A DNA stretch of 64,000 nt from assembly GCF_014805685.1 (NCBI RefSeq), contig NC_060911.1, positions 11,603,212 to 11,667,211 of the forward strand, given 5' to 3'. Origin of the DNA: Silurus meridionalis (taxonomy: Eukaryota > Chordata > Actinopteri > Siluriformes > Siluridae). The notes below the pieces were generated by a model. That model searched no databases. It was not told the DNA's origin and saw only the letters and a program-made list of their open reading frames with translations. Position 1 is the stretch's first letter; each line of letters begins with the position of its first letter. Below are positions 53,812-64,000 of this stretch, piece by piece. A program made the translations under genes and the position numbers.

Positions 53812-54502
53812 TGTTACGTGTCTGCTATTTTTTTTCTACTCTTCCCCCTCCCTCCTTTTCTTCTGCACTTTACTGGCTATAGGTGGAGGTACCGGGTAGT
53901 TGGAATGGAGGCCTGGGGAAAATAGGACCAATGATGAGCAAGAGCCGACCAGAGGAGGTGGAGCCTTCCATTTAAAAGCAGCTCTGGAAGTCCCCGGGAG
54001 GGAGGGGGAGGAAGGAAAGAAGGAGAGAGCTTGTTGTTTGCTTGTTGTTTGCTAGCTGTCTTGGGTTTCCTAGTGCACCTGGTTTAGGAACAGGTAATAA
54101 TGTGCGCACACCTACATTCCACCATGTAGGTTTTTGCTATTGTTTAGACACCCTAGTTAGAGGGCAGGTGCCACCCACTGTATTTTCTGGTAGCATAGCC
54201 TAGAGTAGTCAGCTAGACTGTTGCTGCTGTTGGTTAGGTTAAGCTTCCCAAAATACAGCCTAGAGTAGACCCTTTTGTTGTGTTCATTTCTTTGGCACTG
54301 TCCATGTTCTTTTGCCAGTGTAAGTCTAGTCTTCTTGACTCTGTGAAACACGCTTGGGATTTGTTTCTTACTTCACTGCACGTGACCATTAAAACACTAA
54401 CTACTCTAACCTCTGGTCCTGCTTTTTGTTCAAACAGCCCGTAACATCTAACTGGTTATTGTTCCACACTCCCCTAGGCCTAGCCAAGGTGGGAACGTAA
54501 CA
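53812..54502 (+). repeat. 3' LTR of the Gmr1-like element
   Basis: 691 nt, TGTTACGTGTCTGC…GGGAACGTAACA. Starts about 60 nt after the RNase H stop. Confidence 0.88.
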
Positions 54503-55086
54503 CTCTCATTTCTCCTGTTAGCTGATTCACTGCTCTATAAAGTCCTCCATTATCAGTCACAGAGTGAACAGCAGAAACTCCATCCATATTGCCATAGGCA
54601 TTATTAACAGGCATGCAATCAGTCTTTATCGTGTCCCTAGCCATTTCACACCGGCCGGCAATTATCACAGCTTCCTCCAAGTCCGTTGCTTTTCCGGCTT
54701 TTCCTCTTTCTGCACCTTGTCCCCATATTCTGGAAAAGCCTCATCCACTAACCTGCTGATCTCCGCCACATACACCTCCAAACTTTCCCACAGAGCACAA
54801 GGGCGAGCTGACAGGCTGACTCTGAAATGATCCATGAACTGTCGCTGCCCAAAAGCCTCCTTGAGTCTCTCTTTCACCACTGTATAATCTGCTTAAACAG
54901 TCGCAGGAATGCCGCGTTGCTCAAGCGTGTTGGCAGAATTCTCACCAGTTCATAATTATAGGACGCAGCGCCATCTCCCTCAGTTAGCGCTCGGACCGTG
55001 ACCTCGAACTGCCGCGCCGAACATAGAAAGCTCTGCTTCTCGTCACCGGAGAACAGCAGACACTTTAAGCACCACCAAGTGCGCAT
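54503..55086 (-). pseudogene. Ty3/gypsy gag of the minus-strand element
   Basis: Three overlapping minus-strand frames give a capsid: CLLFSGDEKQSFLCSARQFE and YELVRILPTRLSNAAFL (54874-55086), MVKERLKEAFGQRQFMDHFR and WESLEVYVAEISRLVDEAFP (54665-54880), and EEAVIIAGRCEMARDTIK (54480-54680). The left edge is the 3' LTR of the Gmr1-like element, and the matching pol lies beyond it at 37573-41140. Confidence 0.75.
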
Positions 55087-55249
55087 GTCCCTTACCTATC
55101 TATGGCAATCCCCGAGAGGAAAAATGGATTATACACACATTGAGCACCATTCAATCCAGAATTAGTATAGCATAACAAAATTAAATAGTCTGTTACAGTA
55201 CAAACAAAGTTTGTCCGTGATGCCAGATAATCGAAGGCCAGATTATCTT

Positions 55250-55615
55250 ACCGGCTCCAAGATGACTCTTGCCACCCTGCTAGCTTCTGCTTCTCTTCCA
55301 GACCCCTGGTCTGCTCTGCCTCCATAGTTACCTGGTTTGAACTCTGGACTGTTTTTCAGGTTTTGTTTCTGCTCTGCCCATCATGGTTCTGTTTGCCGGC
55401 TTTTGATATATTGGACTGTTTTTTCGGTTTTGGTTTTGTCTCTGTGCATTGCCGTTTGCCTGTTTTGACCCTGGACTGTTTTTGGACTTTGTTTTTGCTT
55501 TGCCCCATTGCTCTGTTTACTTTTATTAAAGCCTGTAATTTCCTGGATCAATTTCCTGTACTCTTCTTCCTGTTCCCTCCTGATACAACCTACAATAAGT
55601 GTCGTCCAAAAACTT
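55250..55615 (+). repeat. LTR-like fragment
   Basis: T-rich tract with repeated GGACTGTTTTT words and a TATTAAAGCC polyadenylation-like signal at about 55523. Resembles the R-U5 part of fish gypsy LTRs. No partner copy in the window. Confidence 0.4.
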
Positions 55616-55805
55616 CTGCATGTGGCAGGATTGAGTTATTTCGAAAATCCCACGTGTACAGGGTGAACAGAGTTTTGACGCTGCTCTGCTGCCCTTCATT
55701 AGGTCCCACAGTGCATTTCCTTATGATGAGGACATGCTTAATGTTTTTTACCCCAGTCTACATCAGTGGTCTAAGCTGCGTGTGAGAATATCGAAATGTT
55801 TGAGG

Positions 55806-56900
55806 CAGGGGCGTAGATTACACAGGGGATATGTCCCACGTACTTTTTATAAAAAGTAAATTCGTCCCCCTCGTTTTTTTTAGTGGAGAGTGTGTGTGTT
55901 GAGGTTTTAATGGAGCAATTTATATAAATGCAGAGTGATTTAAAATTCAAAGAGACAAGATAGTCTATACATGATGTTCACGTATCCATGGCAATCAGTC
56001 ACTCACTTGTCACGCGCCCTAGTACTGTAGCTCGAGTCGCATCCGCGGTCCCAGGCATGATCCAACATTCGTTGCTCAAAGCGGCAAAAAACCGCTTCAC
56101 TCCTTTTTTTTTTTTTACAAAAAAGTCAAGCAGTGCAAGTTGGCATATTATATCCAAATTGTATTGCACAATGTTTAGTAACTCTGCCTGTTGCTTTTGT
56201 TGAATAATAGCAAGTTTTAAAGGATTTAAAGGATTATAAGGAAAAATAGCTGCTCAGACAAACTTTCACTTTTTTCTGTGTATTTTCCTTAACTCTTTTA
56301 TAGATTGGAGCGAACATCACAAACACTTTTGGCAGTTTTAAGTAGCTTTACATATTGAGATATGTTAGCTTTAACACTGTGTAAAAAGCTACTACTTTTT
56401 AAACAAACCAGCCAGGAAGCTTAAAAGAAGTGACACTATGACTTGTTTTATTCCTGAAACATGGACTGTAGAATAGAACAAAATGAAGTATTATTTGAAT
56501 GTGCAAGTCTCCATTACTGTGTGCCATGTACTGTGCATAAACACAATACAATTTGAAATATGTAAACAATAAACTCTTAGTACCATCATAAGGACATCTT
56601 TGTACTTTATACTCAAAAAGGTACACATTACTACCTTAGAGTACCAGTGTGTACCTTAATGTACAACTATACATTTTTGGGGTAAAACAAAGATGTCCTT
56701 TTAAGGGTACTGTCCCAGTGGCAAACTGTTGTATTTCTTTTTTCTGTTTTATAATCATAAAGCATATAAAGCAAAAAATTATGGTTAAAAATAAAACATG
56801 TCAATTACACAACAGTTAACTGAAAAGAAAAGGAAAAAAAAAAAAAAGGTGACACTAGATATTTAGTCCCCCCACTTTTGAAATGATGGCTACACCCCTG
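55806..56900. mobile_element. hAT element, non-autonomous
   Basis: Starts CAGGGGCGTAG and ends CTACACCCCTG, with the 8-bp duplication GTTTGAGG (55798-55805, 56901-56908). A palindromic block at 56591-56702 (AGGACATCTTTGT … ACAAAGATGTCCT) is probably a second, nested MITE. No transposase. Confidence 0.88.
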
Positions 56901-57050
56901 GTTTGAGGTGATCAATCAAATGGATTTAGGTGGGATTTCCTGTTCACAAACCGCTCACTATGCTTCTGCTCATTATGTATGTGAGTTAAGATGTGAGCTA
57001 AATATCTAAAGTGTAATATTTCACAAATGTGTTACAATATAAATTTGGCA

Positions 57051-57329
57051 GCGGAGGCGTGGCCAAGCGCCGGTTTGTGAATGGAGGGCGAGGCCTGGAG
57101 CAGGTAGACACTGGAATAAAACACATAAAGGGGATTATGACTGTGTTCTCTCTCTTGCAGTGATCAGAGGGAGCATTTAAGGAGGAGCAGGAGGATGTGT
57201 GTGGGAGTGTGTGCCTGGGAACGTAAGGCTGCGGCCCTGAGCACAGATCTTATAAAAATAAACAATCTCTTGATTTTGAACTGTCCTGTCGTGGTCTTCC
57301 TTTCCCCGAACCATTCGCTCTCCCACAGT
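57051..57329 (+). repeat. Solo LTR fragment
   Basis: GGCAGCGGAGGCGTGGCCAA at the start and CGCTCTCCCACA at the end, with TATAAAAATAAACAATC in the middle (polyadenylation region). Such words are typical of a fish gypsy LTR. No internal region on either side. Confidence 0.55.
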
Positions 57330-59613
57330 AAACATTAAACATGTGACTTATTCAAATCTGCAAACATTCACAAGATTTATGTAATACAATGTTATTTTCA
57401 ATGTGACAAGACAAGAAACATTAAGGGAGCCATTAAGACATGCTGTTTGGTTTATTAAGACAATATAATAAAGACTGTTTCCTTGCTTTCTTGAGAAGTC
57501 AGCAAATTCACTTGTGTTAAAAAAGCAGAAAAGTTATCCTCAGATTTTATTTAGAACATGGGTCATTTTGTGTAGATCATGTTTAAAGTTTTGTTTTAGA
57601 CAGCATTTTATAGAAATAAAAATATTATTTGCAATTCTAGTTCAGATTTAAAATGCTGATACTTGCCTGGACCAAACTGGACCTTCAGCCTTCTTCCTCA
57701 CAGCACCATGCTACCTCCAACCCTCTAGAAATGCTCGAAAGGTCTTACCATCTCACATGGTACAAGGAAGTAATGCAATAAGACTCCTCGGTTCAGGCAT
57801 GTGGGTAGATGATTCTCTTGATATCAGAACAGCCGAGTTTCTGGCAGTTGTAAAACAATAACTAATGACCCCCTTCTTTAATCATTTAGTTTCTTTGACT
57901 ATTGGTATTTCTAATTTATGATCTATACCACCAGAGGTCTACCTTACATTTTACTAAATGAGAATGTATGCAAACAAAATATGAAAAGAAAACACAAAAA
58001 TAAGAAAAACTAAAATCAAGGATTAGAAAAACACATTGTAAATTTAAAACGAACACAAAAGGCCACATTGCAAAAACAAAAACAAACAATACATTTCAGC
58101 AACTAAAAAAGGAAAACAGAAATTGAATTGGTTCATTCATTAAGGGCTCATAAAACACAGGAAGTGAAATTAAGGCAGTCCCTTGGTGGTTTAGTGGAGG
58201 ATTGTTCATATTGTCTGCTATATAATAAAATTAAGAAAATCTGAACATTGGAAAAGACTATTTGCATATAAACAAATTAAACAAACACGTAGTAATGTGC
58301 CTTTAGATACACGTATGTAAACTGGCTGAACAAAAATGGCCCCATCTTCTTCAGTGTCCAACAAATATATTTGTCAAATTATGGCCATTACTACAAACTA
58401 AAACAAAAAGGTACAATAAATAAGCTATAGAAAAAGAAAAAAAAAGTCTGTGTACATACTTATATTTTCTATATATTTTATATTTAACAGTAAAAAACAT
58501 TTAAGCTTAGTAATAAAATGTCAATTACCTGGTTTTACTAATTGGATTTGTCTATTTTAAAGACAGATGGAATCAAATAAATAAATCATTTTTTTACTTT
58601 TAGCTTCTTGAACAACCATGTTGGAAAACATATCCTGTGCTTGTGGACCTCAACCCCATTGAAAATCTATGGGATGTGCCAGATAAAACTTTATGCAGCA
58701 GCCATTTTCTCCCATTAAAAGAAAAGAAAAAGGTGGTCAAACAAAATATCAAGAGTGTGTGATCTTTTTTTTTGCCCAGGCAGTGTACATTATTTAAAAA
58801 AAAAAAAAAACATTTTGAAGGTACTGAAAATACAAAATCTTTAATTTATTTTATTTAATGATATTTAGGTCTATTATAGAAAAAACATTTTTGGTGTATA
58901 ATAAAATTTACGTTTCATTTACATTTCTTGCTTATATGCATAAATTAGCACCCAATAACAAATTAAACTTTGTTCTCTTAAATATAAACAAAAAACAATA
59001 AGTTATGAATTTTTTAACTCAAATGAAACAAATAAAAATTACTTTAGAATGTGGACACCTTATGTAAAATGCTAACATGCTATGTTGTTTTACCCAACAC
59101 CAGGCTGGGACAATTCGTTGTGCATGACTTTGCAATGACAAGTCATATAAAACCAAAGCAAAGCACAAGGCTGTTTCAACAAAATGTGTGTAAATTTCTG
59201 ATTGAAAAAATATCTAATGCAGTCTGGATAGTAGATACTCCTGATACATTTAGATTGTGTTAAACATTCACAACAAAACTGGCCCTTTAGTAGGTTATGA
59301 CAAACATGTTAATTATTTATAATTCCAGTTCTGTGTTGACAAAGTTTAATAAAAAAACATGTTTTCCTTTAGACATAAAAATATGTTTAACTTAAATAAC
59401 ACTGAAACACATGCAACATATGTACAATTAACTATTTCCATGTTGAACAGAATACTAAAAAAGAATTATAAAAAAAAAAAATGGCAATACAAAAAATATG
59501 TATACTACATTTATGATGAATAAAATCTAAATATTAAGGAGAAAATATAGGTCATTGAGAATGCTATTTTAATGTTTGGAGGTATTTGTGCCATCACTGT
59601 CTGTCCTAACCGG
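57330..59613. other. AT-rich gene-poor stretch, 3' flank of FAM135
   Basis: No convincing gene. It includes the probable 3' untranslated region of the FAM135 gene (which would extend leftward from 59614) and a Tc1 relic at 58600-58800. Several AATAAA words on the minus strand could serve as polyadenylation signals; none stands out. Confidence 0.55.
58600..58800 (+). mobile_element. Tc1/mariner 3' relic
   Basis: CTCAACCCCATTGAAAATCT encodes LNPIENLWDV, the last catalytic region of Tc1 transposases. The stretch ends in TTTTTTGCCCAGGCAGTGTA, a Tc1-like terminus. The rest is missing. Confidence 0.65.
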
Positions 59614-59826
<213 letters not shown>

Positions 59827-59917
59827 TTAAGATTCATTAATAGTAGAATGTAGCTTGAATTGTCTTTTGCACAACAAGGAACAGCATTTATTTGTAGACA
59901 CCAATCTATCATTCTTA

Positions 59918-60073
<156 letters not shown>

Positions 60074-60090
60074 TCAAAAAAATCCAGTCA

Positions 60091-60285
<195 letters not shown>

Positions 60286-60432
60286 TCACTCATCAAATTT
60301 AGAGCAAGCCTTAGACTGTAAAAGTTACAATTCGTTTGAGGAAGAGAAACTTTTCATAATATTCTTTTGATAATTCTAACTGATACAATGGCATTTTCTG
60401 CTGTGTTCAGTGCACTGGTGTACTGAAGGTCA

Positions 60433-60609
<177 letters not shown>

Positions 60610-60648
60610 TCACAGATAATGTGAGTTATTATTAAAATGTAATCGTTA

Positions 60649-61241
60649 CAGTAAAACCCCGTTGTACGAGCAACCTATAGTACGAGTAAACGGAGATACG
60701 AGCAAACTCGCTCGCAAAATTGTACCCTGTTTCAAGAGCAAATTTCGAAGTCACGAGCAAACTCATGCTGCCGGTTCCCCCGTTTTCGGCGGAGGGTCGC
60801 ATCAGTCACTTAGTTGATGACGTATCACTCGGTCGTGCTCGTTGTTCAGTGCAGCAAAAACGTAACTTTCTTTAGTTTTATATTTTTATTTCACTAGAAA
60901 TCTTGTAAAATGTCTCCCAAGAAAATCAGTGATGGTGCTGTGAAAACGAAAGTAAATAGAATTACCATGGAAACCGAGAAGGTTATGAGCGTGGTGCGTC
61001 TCACACTCGCAATCAACCACTACCACATGAGTCAGTGTTAAATTATGTTTACATTACGGTAATTTGCGGTGTATTTGTTTGTTAAAATAGGCTACAAATA
61101 CTTTTAAGTGCAAAAATAAGCAATCGAACGAGATCTTGGAACGGATTAAATCACTTTTACATTAATTCTTATGGGGAAAATCAGTTCGACCTACAAGCAA
61201 TTTTCAAAAACGAATTATGCTCGTACAACGGAGTTTTACTG
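60649..61241. mobile_element. Tigger/pogo-type MITE in a FAM135 intron
   Basis: 593 bp with long terminal inverted repeats (CAGTAAAACCCCGTTGTACG against the complement of CAACGGAGTTTTACTG) and TA duplications (60647-60648, 61242-61243). The centre has a start codon followed by SPKKISDGAVKTKVNRITME, resembling the N-terminus of a Tigger transposase; the rest is deleted. It is in an intron and leaves splice sites intact. Confidence 0.85.
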
Positions 61242-61447
61242 TATTATTATAATGGCTTTGAAAGACATACAGTGACAGCAGGACTAACAGTCAATAATAT
61301 AAGAATTAACCTAAACATTTAGAAATGCATCCACAAAATGCTGAACAGACCTTGGAAAGTGAACCATACTCTTTAAACAACAAAATATTTGTAAATGTAA
61401 CCAAATGTATGGATGTGAATATCTTTGCATCTTTTAAAAAAAAGTTA

Positions 61448-61615
<168 letters not shown>

Positions 61616-61618
61616 TTA

Positions 61619-62160
<542 letters not shown>

Positions 62161-62799
62161 TGGTAATTTAGTAAAAAAAAATTAGGGCACACAACCAACA
62201 TGGTTACTACAGAATTTTTCAGTGTCATTCCATCACAGAGGAAGGAAAGGGGGATAGCAAGAAAAGCAGGAACTTGAAATTTTGCTCTGAGATGAAAGCA
62301 AACCGATGTCTGTAGATAGCGATAACTTCTCTTTTGTATACACCTTTGCATTTAACCTTATGTCCACCCCATTAACCTGCTGTTATTACCGGTTTCAAAC
62401 ACGCCGTGTGGGCAGGTAGTTTGGGTGCGTCTCTAGAAATACCCATGTAAAGATTTTCTGTTTAGGCACACTAGGGTTAGAGGTGAGTTTTGTGTTTTGT
62501 TTTGGCACCATCACTGAGTCCTACATGATTCACCATGGCAATGTTTAAGCTCATTGAGCCTGGTTGTTTGTTTCTCTTTTGGTTGTATATAGTCCTGTCT
62601 CTAACTCGTATATTTGTATTATACACGGGGTAGTAAAGCGAAACTAAAACTAAAACTGGGTCTCGTTTATGTGCTTTCTTCCATATCATAATCAAATCAT
62701 ATCTCATACATCATAAATATATTAAATACCATATAAAAATACCATAAAATCACAAAAAAATAATTACAGCACAAGAAAGTTTAAATAAAAATGTTTACG
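62161..62799. other. Unassigned intronic or intergenic sequence
   Basis: No ORF or repeat that I can name; presumably FAM135 intron. Confidence 0.5.
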
Positions 62800-64000
62800 T
62801 TAATATATGATAAAAAATTTGTTAAACAGCTCATTAAATGAATTGACTTCATAAAACAACCTTCTGTGGTTATTATAAGCAGGACAGTCCAACAAAATAT
62901 GTTTGACAGTAAGAGGAATGCTGCAGTAAAAACACTGAATAGGGTCTTCACCTTTCAGCAAGTAATCATGTGTCAGTCTTGTATGCCCGATTCGACATCT
63001 GGTTAAGATTACTTGATCAAATCTTGTCTTTAAAGGTATTAAAAACCTGTTAGTAATTTCAGGGTGTATTTCATACAGTTTGTTATTCGTCCATGTATTC
63101 CATTCTTCTTGGCACTTATTTAGTATATAGACATTGATAATAGGTTTATACTCTAAGGGAGGAATTTGGCATCTAGTCACAGTCTGCTTTAAAGCTTTCT
63201 TAGCAGCTGCATCAGCTCGCTCATTTCCTGAAAGTCCAACATGTCCTGGAATCCAACAGAACATTATATTATAGAATTGATTCTGCAGATGATCAACTTT
63301 GGTTAAAATACTATCAATCAAAGGATGGTTATGTTCCAAAGATTCCATTGCTTGAAAGCATGATTTAGTATCCGTTAACATTAGTGTTCTTCTGTTGGAA
63401 ATTTTCAATATGTTCCAAAGCCAAAAGCAAAGCACGGGTATCAGTTGTGAAAATTGAGCATTTGGAATTGGAATTCTATACTGTTGCTGACCAGTCACCA
63501 TCGCTGCAGCTACACCATTGTCCGCCTTTGATCCATCCGTGAATATTGGTAAGTGTAAGGAGTACTGACTTCTAATGTCCATATACTGCTGTCTATAAAC
63601 ATTCGGATGAGTCACACCTTTTTTCTGATGTCCTAAATCCATATTGATTACAGGCTTATTAAAGTATCTACTAGATAGAAAATTTACAATGAAGATAGGT
63701 AGTCTTCCTCTATAGCCCATTTTATGAAGATCTTTCAAAATCCCATACCTCCATGCTGTATCATATGCTTTTTCTAGATAAAAAAAGACAGCAACAACAT
63801 GTTCTTTCCTGATGAAACCATCTCTGATGTACATTTCCAGTCATATTAGTTGGTCCAGTGTGCTCCTACCACGTCTAAATCCACACTGGTAGTCGGTTAA
63901 TTGTTTCCTTGATTCCAGTATCCAAACAAGGTGGTTGTTAATCATTCTCTCCATGGTTTTACACAAGCAACTTTTCAGGGCAATAGGTCTAGAGTTATTT
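62800..64000 (-). mobile_element. I-group LINE with RNase H, internally deleted, runs off the edge
   Basis: Minus strand: RT starts at the window edge with NNSRPIALKSCLCKTMERMI and QCGFRRGRSTLDQL, an in-frame stop at about 63840, then VVAVFFYLEKAYDTAWRYGI, where FFDLEKAYD is expected, so the catalytic Asp of motif A is Tyr. After NFLSSRYFNKPVINMD the RT palm is deleted and the frame continues straight into RNase H: LPIFTDGSKADNGVAAAM, LTDTKSCFQAMESLEHNHP and IMFCWIPGHVGLSGNERADA. It ends with a CCHC-like cysteine group (CRIGHTRLTHDYLL, then CFYC). The RNase H points to the I/Nimb-type LINEs. The 344-codon frame (62800-63834) stays open across the deletion. Confidence 0.85.

Noticed and set aside
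57660..57860. Possible host exon (frame with a SNAIRLLGSGMWVDD-like stretch)
   Set aside because: No consistent frame, no splice context and no family that I recognise; may be the end of an old retroelement.

Overview
This is nuclear DNA from a vertebrate, almost certainly a teleost fish. The evidence is host exons with canonical introns and a dense load of fish-type transposons: RTE and I-group LINEs, several Ty3/gypsy lineages (a chromovirus and a Gmr1-like element among them), BEL/Pao, hAT, Tc1/mariner and Tigger-like elements. There are no bacterial operons, ribosome binding sites or CRISPR arrays. Most open frames are pieces of broken transposons. The only well-supported host gene is the 3' half of a FAM135 gene on the minus strand (59614-61737). 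A tektin-1-like gene is present only as scattered, broken exons.

Region 1 (1-18676) is a recent tandem array of a unit of about 7.6 kb. One partial and two full units have junctions at 3461/3462 and 11075/11076. Each unit carries the last two recognisable exons of a tektin-1-like gene (minus strand), a Ty3/gypsy piece, a foldback MITE, and an RTE LINE whose reverse transcriptase is split at its first catalytic motif by a 2.1-kb DNA transposon with a TTA target duplication. The third unit keeps an upstream tektin exon that the others lost and runs into the fuller gypsy element.

Region 2 (17640-21340) is that gypsy element, interrupted by the 5' half of an RTE LINE on the minus strand. Region 3 (21716-28742) is a dead chromovirus whose chromodomain is split by a hAT element with an 8-bp target duplication; a second hAT with its own 8-bp duplication sits inside the first. 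Region 4 (28743-30203) holds a SINE-like piece, a TG/TA microsatellite, a Tc1 relic and a hAT end.

Region 5 (30204-34287) is an unusual LTR element with no pol. Between its LTRs one 1066-codon frame starts with a capsid-like gag segment and continues as about 800 residues of 10- and 20-residue tandem repeats. A 150-nt copy of its own 3' LTR/flank junction is embedded in the gag part without breaking the frame.

Region 6 (34288-37392) has a candidate two-exon minus-strand gene with good splice signals, a probable retroviral LTR, retrovirus-like pol fragments and an LTR with a polypurine tract on one side and a primer-binding-like site on the other. Region 7 (37573-55086) is a three-layer nest: a minus-strand Ty3/gypsy element was invaded by a plus-strand Gmr1-like element (integrase upstream of reverse transcriptase), whose 5' LTR was then invaded by a BEL/Pao element of 8.0 kb with a 5-bp target duplication.

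Region 8 (55250-64000) has LTR-like pieces, a hAT element with an 8-bp duplication, a solo LTR, a long gene-poor stretch, the FAM135 exons with a Tigger-like MITE in one intron, Tc1 relics, and an internally deleted I-group LINE running off the right edge. The elements do not work together as a pathway; they record successive invasions around two host genes.
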